Shown here one piece after another: positions 53,281 through 61,868 of a stretch of 64,000 nucleotides of DNA (position 1 is the first letter of the stretch; every line of letters begins with the position of its first letter). The translations under genes and the position numbers were made by a program. Below the pieces are notes generated by a model. That model was not told the origin of the DNA and did not search any database. It saw only the letters and a program-made list of their open reading frames with translations. The DNA lies in assembly GCA_030603805.1 (NCBI GenBank), contig JAUVXD010000001.1, positions 377,518 to 441,517 of the forward strand, in the 5' to 3' direction. The DNA is from Acholeplasmataceae bacterium (GTDB lineage: Bacteria; Bacillota_I; Bacilli_A; Acholeplasmatales; Acholeplasmataceae).

Positions 53281-54555
53281 TTATCTTCCTAATTCTAAGT
53301 CATTTCTAAGTAAGTCCTGATAGGTTTCTCTCTTGACGACTAATCTTGATTGCCCATCTTTAACAAAGACAACGGCGGGTTTTAATAGACGGTTATAATT
53401 TGAGCTCATGCTATAGTGATATGCACCAGTTGAATAAACAACCAGTAAATCATTTGCAAGAGGGTTTGGAAGCTTGATATCTTTGATGATAATATCTCCA
53501 GATTCACAAGCTTTTCCTGTCACAGTGTACTGTGTGACACATGCACTATTCAATCTGTTTCCAATCACTGCATGATACTTTGCTTGATAGAGCGCTGTTC
53601 TGATGTGATCCGCCATCGAACCATCAACAAATACATAGTTTTTTCCACCAAAAGTTGTTTTTGTGCCACTAATCGTATATAGCGTATACCCAGCTTCAGC
53701 AACAACCCCACGACCGGGTTCAATCATGACTTTCGGTGTTTTGATGTTTAAAGACTGAGATAATTGATAGATATGGTCTAATAATCTTGGAAAAAAGACA
53801 TTTAAGTCAAAGGGATGATCTTCAGAGGTATAGGTAGCACCAAATCCACCACCAAGATTGATTTCATGAATCATTAAACCTATCTTCGATTGTATCATTT
53901 GACAATATTTTAAGATTTCTGTTGCAGTCTCAATAAAGGCATTTTCTTCAAATATTTGAGAACCAATATGTGTATGAAATCCTTGAAATGAAAATCTAGA
54001 ATCTGAAGTGATTGCTTGAATTAAATCTAGAGTTTCTGGGCTAAAAATACTCATTCCAAATTTTGAGGTGTGATTGGTTGTTTTAATATACTCATGAGTA
54101 TGTGCTTCAATTCCAGGATTGATTCTTAATAATAAATGTGGTTTATAATCTTCTTTAACAAGTGTTTGGAGTCGTTTAAACTCATCAGGATTATCAATGA
54201 CAATGCGACCTACTTTATACTCTAAAGCCATGTAGAGTTCATCTATGGATTTATTATTGCCATGCATATAAACTTTATCCATTGGAAACAAAGCTTTGAC
54301 AGCAGTATAAAGCTCACCACCAGATACAACATCTAAAGATAACCCTTCTTGATGAATCAATTGACACATCGCTAAATTTAAAAAAGCTTTAGATGCATAA
54401 ATGACTTCAGTGGAAACATTTGGATGTTTAAAAGAGGTTAACATCAAATTACAGTTTGCTCTAATTTTTGATTCATCCATGACATATAATGGGGTTTGAT
54501 ATTTATCTTTTAATTCAGTAACTAATACGCCACCGATACTTAAAATGTCTTGCAT
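53281..54555 (-). CDS. lysA: Diaminopimelate decarboxylase
   Basis: 424 residues. PLP lysine in YASKAFLN, HIGSQIFE, GGGFGATY, EPGRGVVAEAG, ACESGD and the C-terminal STGAYHYSMSSNYN are all diagnostic. Makes lysine from meso-DAP. First gene behind the lysine riboswitch; AAGGAG precedes the ATG. Confidence 0.97.
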   Translation of the reverse strand: MQDILSIGGVLVTELKDKYQTPLYVMDESKIRANCNLMLTSFKHPNVSTEVIYASKAFLNLAMCQLIHQEGLSLDVVSGGELYTAVKALFPMDKVYMHGNNKSIDELYMALEYKVGRIVIDNPDEFKRLQTLVKEDYKPHLLLRINPGIEAHTHEYIKTTNHTSKFGMSIFSPETLDLIQAITSDSRFSFQGFHTHIGSQIFEENAFIETATEILKYCQMIQSKIGLMIHEINLGGGFGATYTSEDHPFDLNVFFPRLLDHIYQLSQSLNIKTPKVMIEPGRGVVAEAGYTLYTISGTKTTFGGKNYVFVDGSMADHIRTALYQAKYHAVIGNRLNSACVTQYTVTGKACESGDIIIKDIKLPNPLANDLLVVYSTGAYHYSMSSNYNRLLKPAVVFVKDGQSRLVVKRETYQDLLRNDLELGR

Positions 54556-54572
54556 AATTCATTTCTCCTTTG

Positions 54573-54608
54573 TATAAAAAACAAAAACCACGGCAAAAGC
54601 CAGTGGTT
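54573..54608 (-). terminator. Riboswitch-controlled terminator of the lysine operon
   Basis: AACCACTGGC, TTTT and GCCGTGGT pair (one G-U) and are followed by a long T run on the minus strand, between the L-box aptamer and lysA. Confidence 0.88.
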
Positions 54609-54635
54609 CAATTGAACTATGCTTTCGCCCCTCCA

Positions 54636-54785
54636 CGTAAAAGCGCAATCCTCATGGGTTGGGCAACCCAAGGGAACAGTCATATATTTGTTCAATATAT
54701 GCCCAGCATGGTTTCACATGCTTCGGCGTTCTTCCCTTTCCCTTGTGTGGTACTTTTGAATGAACGCAGCCTCTTCTATCGTAGT
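54636..54785 (-). promoter_or_regulatory. Lysine riboswitch (L-box)
   Basis: Minus-strand leader of lysA with the L-box order: CTACGATAGAAGAGGCTGCG, then CAAAAGTACC, GGGAAAGG, ACGCCGAAGC, CTGGGC, a long hairpin and GACTGTTCCC, closing with CGTGG, which pairs with the opening CTACG (P1). A terminator follows at 54573-54608. Lysine binding should favour termination of the whole lysA-lysC-dapF-asd-dapA-dapB-dapH-aminotransferase operon. Genes are all in the lysine pathway, which supports the call. Confidence 0.93.
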
Positions 54786-54791
54786 GATTTA

Positions 54792-54797
54792 ATTATA
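54792..54797 (-). promoter_or_regulatory. -10 element of the lysine operon
   Basis: TATAAT on the minus strand just upstream of the L-box (start near 54785). No clear -35. The remaining stretch to 54910 is A/T-rich with no other feature seen. Confidence 0.45.
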
Positions 54798-54910
54798 AAA
54801 AAAGAATAACACAATAAATTGAAAATGTCTATGATTTTGTTTCATTTTTTTTCATTTTATCTTTCGTGATGAAATCACTGTGATTTATCCTTAAAAATTA
54901 AAGTTTAAAA

Positions 54911-54919
54911 TGGTATACT
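54911..54919 (+). promoter_or_regulatory. Extended -10 promoter of the hybrid histidine kinase gene
   Basis: TGGTATACT, an extended -10 about 35 bp before the ATG at 54953. Confidence 0.5.
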
Positions 54920-54952
54920 ATGCATAAGCAAACTTTATGAATGGAGTCTCCT

Positions 54953-56584
54953 ATGGATACATATGGCTATCTCAAAAAAGTTAAAACCTTAATTGAATCT
55001 CAACACATGGATAAAATAGATTTAAGTCACTCCAAAGAGAATATTGATGAATTTTATGGCTATTATTACATCCCTAAAAAAGATCAAGTCTTCCTATGTT
55101 CAAATGAATTTTGGGAGATGATTCAGCTTAAACCCAATGCGTTTTTATCTATTGATCAATTTCTTGACCAACTGCATCCAGATGACAAAGATTCATGGAT
55201 GACTCATCACCATCGTGCCATGCATTTGGGAAAACCTTTTAAATTGATTTTTAGACTGCTAATCAAAGACAATTATCTATGGCATGAATGGACATCAAAG
55301 ATTGATAACGAGGATCAAATCATTCATGGACTTTTTGGGACTTTAAGAAATGTCGATCAACTTGTGACACTCAAGGAAAGAGCAAAAGCACTAGAATTAA
55401 AACTCGTGGATTTAGAAACTAAGCAAAACGAAACTTTAGAACAACTACGTTTAGAAGAAACCAAGAAGTCACAATCAAAAATGATGTTTTTATCCAATAT
55501 GAGTCATGAGATTAGAACACCGATGAATGCCATCATCGGATTTGCCAATCTTTTAAACCAAAAAGCATCCCCAATTGAACAAAAAGAATACATTGAACGC
55601 ATTAAGGATGCTTCAAATCATTTATTAGAGATTATTAATGATATCTTGGATTACTCTAAAATAGAATCAGGCAAAATCACGATTGAACATGAGACTTTTA
55701 AACTCGATAAACTCTTTGAAGATGTCAAATCGATGGTCATTGAGCATGTGAAGAAAAAGAATTTATATTTTGATATCGAAACCATACAATGTCCTAATTT
55801 ACTTAAAGGTGATGTGGGTCGCATCAGACAAATCTTAATCAATTTAGTATCTAATGCAGTTAAATTTACAGATCATGGTGGTATGAGTGTTGTCGCTTAT
55901 GTTGAAGATCAAATAGATGAAAATCATTTGAGACTTGCAATCAAGGTTAAAGACACAGGGATTGGGATGACATTAGAACAACAAAAAAAGATCTTTAATG
56001 ATTTTGAACAAGCAGATATTGCAACCACAAGATTATATGGTGGCACTGGTTTGGGGTTATCCATTAGTAAAAGACTTGCTGAACTTATGGGTGGTACGAT
56101 TTTATTGGAAAGCAAACTTAACGAAGGTAGTGAATTTACACTCATCATTCCTCTAGAACTTTCGCAAGATGAAGATACCAACGTCGATGATGACCTATTT
56201 TTGAATAAGCCAATGGAAGGTGCACACATCTTAGTTGCAGAAGATAATTTTTTAAGCCAAAAACTAGCCCACCGAATTTTAACTAATTTAGGCATGAATG
56301 TCACACTTGCAAATCATGGAAAAATCGCATGTGATCTTGCAAAATCTTCTCATTTTGATTTAATCATCTTAGATGTAATGATGCCTGTGATGGATGGCAT
56401 TGAAGCTGCTAAAGAAATTCGTAAATATGATTCTAAAACACCGATTCTTGCAATGACTGCAAGTGTGTTTGAAGAAGATATTAGAAAGTGTCTTGAAGCA
56501 GGAATGAACGATCATATTTCTAAGCCTATTGATCCGAAATCGCTTTATAAGGCTCTTTCAATATGGATTCCCTCTCATCATTAA
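54953..56584 (+). CDS. Hybrid sensor histidine kinase/response regulator
   Basis: 543 residues from the ATG at 54953: GGAG sits 6 bases before it, while the ATG at 54941 has no ribosome site. Soluble. PAS-like domain (about 25-130), coiled linker, HisKA with phospho-His in MSHEIRTPMN (about 184), HATPase (NLVSNAVKFT, DTGIGM, GGTGLGLSIS), and a REC domain with phospho-Asp in LILDVMMPVMDG (about 474). A cytoplasmic phosphorelay; no HPt or output regulator is seen nearby, so the target is unknown. Divergent from the lysine operon, with its own terminator. Confidence 0.93.
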   Translation: MDTYGYLKKVKTLIESQHMDKIDLSHSKENIDEFYGYYYIPKKDQVFLCSNEFWEMIQLKPNAFLSIDQFLDQLHPDDKDSWMTHHHRAMHLGKPFKLIFRLLIKDNYLWHEWTSKIDNEDQIIHGLFGTLRNVDQLVTLKERAKALELKLVDLETKQNETLEQLRLEETKKSQSKMMFLSNMSHEIRTPMNAIIGFANLLNQKASPIEQKEYIERIKDASNHLLEIINDILDYSKIESGKITIEHETFKLDKLFEDVKSMVIEHVKKKNLYFDIETIQCPNLLKGDVGRIRQILINLVSNAVKFTDHGGMSVVAYVEDQIDENHLRLAIKVKDTGIGMTLEQQKKIFNDFEQADIATTRLYGGTGLGLSISKRLAELMGGTILLESKLNEGSEFTLIIPLELSQDEDTNVDDDLFLNKPMEGAHILVAEDNFLSQKLAHRILTNLGMNVTLANHGKIACDLAKSSHFDLIILDVMMPVMDGIEAAKEIRKYDSKTPILAMTASVFEEDIRKCLEAGMNDHISKPIDPKSLYKALSIWIPSHH

Positions 56585-56585
56585 G

Positions 56586-56610
56586 AAAAGCGACACGATG
56601 TCGCTTTTTT
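56586..56610 (+). terminator. Terminator of the histidine kinase gene
   Basis: GCGACA-CGA-TGTCGC followed by a run of T; AAAA before the stem makes it partly usable for the convergent gene as well. Confidence 0.82.
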
Positions 56611-56617
56611 CATTGAA

Positions 56618-57745
56618 TTAGAAGATATGATGAATTTTAGCAAGCTTGATATAGAGTTCTACCCCTTTAATTAAGACAGACTCATCAAAATTGAAAAAAC
56701 AGCTATGGAGTGGATGTGTCCACCCTCTATCTTCATTTTTTGTTCCAAGCATGACAAACATGCCAGGAACTTTTTGTTGATAGAATGCGAAATCTTCAGC
56801 GAACATCATCGGCTTTAAAATCTGATATTCTTGTGGTTTTAATGCATGTTTAAGTTCAGTAAAAAGTGTGTGGTCATTGATGACTGGTGGATAATAATCG
56901 ATGATTTCATTATCGACTTCGACCTCAAAACTTTGTGAAATACCTTGATCGATATGTCTCATTCTTTGCTTAATGGTATCATAAACATGAGGACTAAATG
57001 CGCGAATGGTTCCTGTAAGTTTGACTTCTTTTGCAATAATATTTCTAGCCTCTCCACCAGAAACTGTCCCTATAGTGACTACTGCTGGATCGAGTGGATC
57101 TATACTTCTTGAGACGATGGAATGATATGCTGTTACCAGATGACTTGCAGCTAAAATAGCATCTTTTCCTAAATGTGGTTGTGCACCATGCGCTGATGTC
57201 CCCTGAACGCTTAAGTTAAACTCACCATTTTGAGCCATCATCGGACCATCTGTTAAACCGTATATTCCCTCATCTAAACCTGGATATAAATGAATCCCAA
57301 AAATATGTTTGATTGGATACTTTTCAAATAAACCTTCTTCAATGATCACTTTTGCGCCACCAGGTCCTTCTTCTGCAGGCTGAAAAATGAAGACCACTGT
57401 TTTTTCTAGAGTCTTAAGGTTTTGTATATATTCTGCAAAGCCTAAAAGCATCGCCATGTGTCCATCATGTCCACAGGCATGCATTTTTCCAATGTGTTTG
57501 GACTTAAAATCAGCCTCAGTCATTTCATGAACAGGTAGTGCATCCATATCACTACGAAAAGCGATAGCTTCATCACTTTTTCCTTTTTTAACTGCAATTA
57601 ATCCTGTTTTTGCTGTGGATTCTGTTTGATAACCTAAGGATTCAAGTACTTTTTTAACATAATCTCTAGTTAAATAAAGATCAAACCCGAGTTCTGGAAT
57701 TTGATGCAAATCTCTTCTATATTTCTTGAGTTTTTCTTGATTCAT
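56618..57745 (-). CDS. M20 family metallopeptidase, probable N-acetyl-DAP deacetylase
   Basis: 375 residues. RRDLHQIPELGF, RSDMDALPV, MHACGHDGHMAMLLG and EEGPGGAKV carry the metal-binding His, Asp, Glu residues of the M20D amidohydrolases (DapL/YkuR, HipO relatives). A deacetylase acting on N-acetyl-LL-DAP is the only step missing from the nearby lysine operon with its DapH, and this gene lies 2 kb beyond lysA. The role is therefore likely but inferred; other M20 enzymes share these motifs. Its start overlaps the end of ogt by about 29 bases. Confidence 0.85.
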   Translation of the reverse strand: MNQEKLKKYRRDLHQIPELGFDLYLTRDYVKKVLESLGYQTESTAKTGLIAVKKGKSDEAIAFRSDMDALPVHEMTEADFKSKHIGKMHACGHDGHMAMLLGFAEYIQNLKTLEKTVVFIFQPAEEGPGGAKVIIEEGLFEKYPIKHIFGIHLYPGLDEGIYGLTDGPMMAQNGEFNLSVQGTSAHGAQPHLGKDAILAASHLVTAYHSIVSRSIDPLDPAVVTIGTVSGGEARNIIAKEVKLTGTIRAFSPHVYDTIKQRMRHIDQGISQSFEVEVDNEIIDYYPPVINDHTLFTELKHALKPQEYQILKPMMFAEDFAFYQQKVPGMFVMLGTKNEDRGWTHPLHSCFFNFDESVLIKGVELYIKLAKIHHIF

Positions 57746-58205
57746 TTGTGCTCATCCTCTCATGCTCAAGTAGTTTTTTCTTTAAATCAATATAATTTTT
57801 TCCTGAATAGCCAGTAAGACTTCCATCCTTACCAATCACTCGATGACATGGGACGATGATGCCAATCGGATTTTTTTTACATGCTTGTCCCACTGCTCTA
57901 ACGGCTTTAGGTCGACCAATCATTTCTGCAATCTCTTGATATGACTTGGTCGATCCATAAGGAATACTGAGTAATGCTTTCCAGACTTCTTTTTGGAAGG
58001 GTGTTCCAGAATTAAAATGAAGCGGACATTCAAAAACATATGATTTTTTCTTAAAATAGAGATCTAAAGACTTTTGAATCTTAAGAACCATTGGGCTTTG
58101 TTGATTATCTAGATCTTTTTCATCTGAAAACATCATACCATAAAGACCTTCTTCATCACAAATAAAGGAAATCAATCCGAGTGGACTTTCATAATAGCCT
58201 TTCAT
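57717..58205 (-). CDS. ogt: Methylated-DNA-protein cysteine methyltransferase
   Basis: 162 residues. The alkyl-acceptor site IIVPCHRVIGKDGSLTGYSG is complete, with PFQKEVWKALLSIPYGSTKSYQEIA and RAVGQACKKNP upstream as in Ogt/MGMT proteins. Repairs O6-methylguanine by a suicide reaction. It starts 3 bases after the LURP-one-like gene ends and its last codons overlap the M20 gene. Confidence 0.95.
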   Translation of the reverse strand: MKGYYESPLGLISFICDEEGLYGMMFSDEKDLDNQQSPMVLKIQKSLDLYFKKKSYVFECPLHFNSGTPFQKEVWKALLSIPYGSTKSYQEIAEMIGRPKAVRAVGQACKKNPIGIIVPCHRVIGKDGSLTGYSGKNYIDLKKKLLEHERMSTNESRKTQEI

Positions 58206-58208
58206 ATC

Positions 58209-58709
58209 TTAGTGATGACGATGCTTAGACTCGTTATGAAAAATGCTATCGATTAAGATGACTAAAGCGAGCATAAATGCTTCTTTTACCTCATCAGAGA
58301 TGCTAATTTCATAGGAATCACCCCAAGAAAAGTACTTTTTTCTAATACTTGCAAGTTCAGTTTGACCCTCAAGAACGCCAAATGAGTGTGCATAGAAGTT
58401 TCCTTCAACTTGGTAGTTAATTTGATTGCCTGTGACATGAAGCTTCTTACTTAACAATGTAAATTGCTTCTTAACGGTTGCAACTAACACGTCTTTGTCA
58501 TCATAAATGTGATACTCAGGCATGAATGTAAACAGCTTCTTTTGAAAACGATAAATAACTTGATCTGTTTTCCCAGATAAAAAGTTCATTTTATGCGTAA
58601 GTGAAAACATCTTACCTTGACAGTAATAAGCAATTTGTTGTTTGTCATCATAAACTTTATACTTGTCCGCAAATGAGAATACCTTTTGTTTTAAATAGAA
58701 ATATTTCAT
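58209..58709 (-). CDS. LURP-one-related (YxjI-like) protein
   Basis: 166 residues of regular beta-strand repeats (KQKVFSFADKYKVYDD, KKLFTFMPEYHIYDD, KKQFTLLSKKLHVTG, KKYFSWGDSYEIS), the LOR/tubby-like barrel pattern, with a C-terminal hydrophobic helix region and a histidine-rich end. Molecular role unknown; relatives are proposed to bind phospholipids or act as scaffolds. GAGGTG ribosome site; TATAAT at 58739-58744 about 30 bp before the ATG. Confidence 0.78.
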   Translation of the reverse strand: MKYFYLKQKVFSFADKYKVYDDKQQIAYYCQGKMFSLTHKMNFLSGKTDQVIYRFQKKLFTFMPEYHIYDDKDVLVATVKKQFTLLSKKLHVTGNQINYQVEGNFYAHSFGVLEGQTELASIRKKYFSWGDSYEISISDEVKEAFMLALVILIDSIFHNESKHRHH

Positions 58710-58796
58710 CAGTTCACCTCGTTTTAAAGATTAATTTTATTATACATGAATTTGAGTCGTTTGTGATTTTGGTCCAATCAAACTCTATCCTTAAAT

Positions 58797-58827
58797 AATA
58801 AAAGACATGGCGAACATGTCTTTTATT
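58797..58827 (-). terminator. Terminator after pckG
   Basis: AATAAAAGACATG and CATGTCTTTTATT form a 13-bp stem around GCGAA, right after the PEPCK stop at 58833. Confidence 0.85.
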
Positions 58828-58832
58828 TCATT

Positions 58833-60653
58833 TTATAGATTTCTTTCTTCTTTTTCCTTTTCAAACATGAGTCTTTGCTCTTGTTTTTCTAATTCCTGTT
58901 TAAGTCTTTCTGGTAGTTTATCACCGATGCTTTGATAGTAAACCTTGATCGATTCAATTTCGTTTAACCATCCTGTTGTATCAACTGTTAACAGTTGAGC
59001 GAGTGCATCTGCTTTCATTGGTAATCCTCTGACGTCAATGGATTCTTCTTTAGGGAGATAACCAATCGGTGTTGCATCTGCAGAAACTGTACCTTCACAT
59101 CGTTCAAAAATCCATTTGAGAACGCGCGAATTGTGTCCAAATCCTGGCCATAAAAAATCACCATGTTCGTCTTTTCTAAACCAATTGACATAAAAGATTT
59201 TGGGTAATAAGGCATCATTTGATTTCTTGCCCATATCCAACCAATGTCTTAAGTAATCTCCTACATGATATCCAATAAACGGTAACATGGCAAAAGGATC
59301 TCTCCTCACTTGACCGATTTGATCTGAAATCGCTGCTGCAGTGACTTCAGAACCCATCATTGAGCCCATAAACACGCCATGACTCCATGAAAGTGCTTCG
59401 TGCACTAAGGGTATGGTTGAAGGTCTTCTACCACCAACTAAGATTGCTGATATCAAAACACCTTCAGGGTTTTCCCATTCTTCTGCTAAAACTGGACATT
59501 GTTTCGCACTGACTGTAAATCTACAATTAGGATGTGCAGCAGGTGTGCCTTTAGTTGGAGACCAATCTTCTCTTTTCCAATCCATTAAGTGTTGAGGCAT
59601 AGGTCCGTCAATGCCTTCCCACCAAACATCACCATCATCGGTAATTGCAACATTCGTAAAAATGGTATCTTTTCTAATGGACATCATTGCATTCGGATTG
59701 GATTGATAAGATGTTCCTTTAGCAACCCCAAAAAATCCTGATTCTGGGTTAATGGCATATAATCTACCATCATCTTTCATCCAAATCCAGGCAATATCGT
59801 CCCCAATCGTTTCAACTTTCCAACCGGGTAGCGTTGGAACCATCATGGCGAGATTGGTTTTGCCACATGCACTTGGGAAAGCTGCTAAAACATATTTGGA
59901 TATCCCTTCTGGATTAGTGAGTTTTAAAATCAGCATGTGTTCTGCCATCCAGCCTTCTTCCTTGGCGATGACAGATGCGATTCTTAAAGCAAGACATTTT
60001 TTGCCGAGTAGTGCATTACCACCATAACCAGATCCATAAGACCAAATGAGTTTTTCCTTTGGAAAATGTGAGATATATTTATGATCAATCGGTGCAGATG
60101 GCCAAAGCAAATCCATCTGATCCTTTTCTAAAGGATACCCAATTGAATGTAAACATGGGACGAATTGATTTTGTGTTTCAAGAGCTTTTAAAACATCACG
60201 ACCCATTCTGGTCATGATCCGCATATTGATGACGACATATTCACTATCAGTCAGTTGAATCCCTATTTTTGATAGTGGAGAACCAAAAGGACCCATCATA
60301 AAAGGAATGACATACATCGTTCTGCCTTTCATGGATCCAAAGTATAACTTTTTCATTGTTTCTTTAAGTGCTTTAGGTTCAGCCCAATTGTTGGTTGGAC
60401 CAGCATCTTCTTCTAAATCAGATGCGATAAATGTTCTATTTTCAACGCGTGCAACATCTGATGGATCACTGAAAAACGCATATGAACCTGGTCTTTTTGT
60501 AGGATTTAACTCTAAAGCTTTCCCTAAATCCACCAATTTCTTGATCAGTTTTATGTTTTCTTCTTCCGTGCCATCACACCAATAAATCTCCTCAGGTTGG
60601 CAGAGTTCTGCCATCTCTTTAACCCAACCTTCTAATGCTTGATAAGATAACAT
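58833..60653 (-). CDS. pckG: Phosphoenolpyruvate carboxykinase (GTP)
   Basis: 606 residues, the size of the GTP-dependent family. FPSACGKTNLAMM contains the P-loop with the reactive cysteine, KVETIGDDIAWI the metal-binding aspartates, and GGRRPSTIPLVHEALSW and NWFRKDEHGDFLWPGFG are family motifs. Interconverts oxaloacetate and PEP with GDP/GTP. AAGGGAG ribosome site. Last gene of a run of minus-strand genes that includes three of unrelated function. Confidence 0.97.
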   Translation of the reverse strand: MLSYQALEGWVKEMAELCQPEEIYWCDGTEEENIKLIKKLVDLGKALELNPTKRPGSYAFFSDPSDVARVENRTFIASDLEEDAGPTNNWAEPKALKETMKKLYFGSMKGRTMYVIPFMMGPFGSPLSKIGIQLTDSEYVVINMRIMTRMGRDVLKALETQNQFVPCLHSIGYPLEKDQMDLLWPSAPIDHKYISHFPKEKLIWSYGSGYGGNALLGKKCLALRIASVIAKEEGWMAEHMLILKLTNPEGISKYVLAAFPSACGKTNLAMMVPTLPGWKVETIGDDIAWIWMKDDGRLYAINPESGFFGVAKGTSYQSNPNAMMSIRKDTIFTNVAITDDGDVWWEGIDGPMPQHLMDWKREDWSPTKGTPAAHPNCRFTVSAKQCPVLAEEWENPEGVLISAILVGGRRPSTIPLVHEALSWSHGVFMGSMMGSEVTAAAISDQIGQVRRDPFAMLPFIGYHVGDYLRHWLDMGKKSNDALLPKIFYVNWFRKDEHGDFLWPGFGHNSRVLKWIFERCEGTVSADATPIGYLPKEESIDVRGLPMKADALAQLLTVDTTGWLNEIESIKVYYQSIGDKLPERLKQELEKQEQRLMFEKEKEERNL

Positions 60654-60689
60654 GTTTTTCTCCCTTATGTCGTTTTTACTTATCTATTT

Positions 60690-61151
60690 CTAGACTTCAA
60701 TGAGTCTATTTAAAGCTTTAAGTTTTTTGATATCCTCTTGATGTTTTAACATTGATCTCGAACGATCTTTATAAAGATAATGATAGAGCTTAAGCAAGTT
60801 ATGCTTCCCCATTAAGATGTAGGTCGCTTCACCTGTTTTTATGATGCGATTTTGAGTTTGTTTAAACTCACATAAAAAATCCCATTTATCATAATCTGCG
60901 AGTTCAACATCAATTGCATCTTTTCTAAATGTTAAAACCTCTTTTTGAATATACTCAAATCCATGTGTGGTAAATAACAAAATCAGTTGTTTTTTACGTT
61001 CAAGCAAATAACTTGGTATTAAAAGATCGATATCTTTTGCTTGAAAAGATGTTTGAGTCACCTTCTCTAAAGCAAAAGATCCATATAAAACAGGTTGGAT
61101 ATTATATTTTTGATTTAATAATAGTGCTGCTTCTTTTAAGATATGATCCAT
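60690..61151 (-). CDS. Nucleotidyltransferase-fold protein, unknown role
   Basis: 153 residues. VLYGSFALEKVTQTSFQAKDIDLLIPSYLL fits the GS...DxD motif of the pol-beta nucleotidyltransferase superfamily, and IDVELADYDKW may give the third acidic residue. The C-terminal KLYHYLYKDRSRSMLKHQEDIKKLKAL is helical. Substrate unknown; small members transfer nucleotides to drugs or RNA or act as toxin-like MNT proteins, but no HEPN partner is present. Starts 3 bases after the MBL-fold gene. Confidence 0.72.
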   Translation of the reverse strand: MDHILKEAALLLNQKYNIQPVLYGSFALEKVTQTSFQAKDIDLLIPSYLLERKKQLILLFTTHGFEYIQKEVLTFRKDAIDVELADYDKWDFLCEFKQTQNRIIKTGEATYILMGKHNLLKLYHYLYKDRSRSMLKHQEDIKKLKALNRLIEV

Positions 61152-61154
61152 AGG

Positions 61155-61829
61155 TCACCTATAAAAGCTATAAGAGTCACCATTGTCTAAAACAATTGGT
61201 GTTGAAGCAGTCAATGTGATGACTTTTTTCTTAAACTCTTTTAAATCAGCAAGACCTTGATGCATTGGAATCACGTAAGTTGGTTTAATGATGTGTGTTG
61301 CTTCAACTGCTTCATCTAAGTCCATCACATAAGTACCACTGATGGGTAACATGGCAAGATCAATATCTTTAAGTTCTTTCATTTCATGAATGATATCCGT
61401 GTCGCCTGCAAAGTAAACTTTAAAATCATCAAAATATAGAATAAACCCTAAAAAGTCGTCTTTAGGATGATATTTTCTTGTCGATCTGCCTGCTTCAGTA
61501 TTATAAGCGTGAAGTGATTGAATGGTCAATCCATGTGTTTGTAGTGTCGTCATTGGTAGAAAAATTTCCATAGGAACATCCATATGACCTAAACAACTTT
61601 TGGATGCATAAATTTTAGTCTCAGTTTTCCAGATGAGATCAAGTGCTTCTTTTTTTAAATGATCCATATGGACATGCGACACTAAAATGAGATCTGCATC
61701 CGTGAGTTCTTTATAAGGAATTTTTTGATTGGCGATTTCACCAGCATACCCAGGATCGATATATAAGGTGACCCCTTTATAGACAAACTTAAACCAGGAT
61801 GATTTTGAAATACGTGTTACCTTAAGCAT
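61155..61829 (-). CDS. MBL-fold metal-dependent hydrolase (UlaG/YtkL-like)
   Basis: 224 residues. LVSHVHMDHLKKEALDLI is the HxHxDH metal motif, and YFAGDTDIIHEM and YVIPMHQGLADL supply the further Asp and His ligands. Layout fits the UPF0173/UlaG branch of metallo-beta-lactamase fold hydrolases. Substrate unknown. Located between the GrpB-GNAT-NUDIX and nucleotidyltransferase genes. Confidence 0.85.
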   Translation of the reverse strand: MLKVTRISKSSWFKFVYKGVTLYIDPGYAGEIANQKIPYKELTDADLILVSHVHMDHLKKEALDLIWKTETKIYASKSCLGHMDVPMEIFLPMTTLQTHGLTIQSLHAYNTEAGRSTRKYHPKDDFLGFILYFDDFKVYFAGDTDIIHEMKELKDIDLAMLPISGTYVMDLDEAVEATHIIKPTYVIPMHQGLADLKEFKKKVITLTASTPIVLDNGDSYSFYR

Positions 61830-61868
61830 TGTTTCAAACCCCCATTTGATTCAACTTTAAAGACGTAA

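Noticed and set aside
60690-61151. MNT-HEPN toxin-antitoxin pair
   Set aside because: The nucleotidyltransferase-fold protein has no HEPN gene beside it; its neighbours are an MBL hydrolase and PEPCK.
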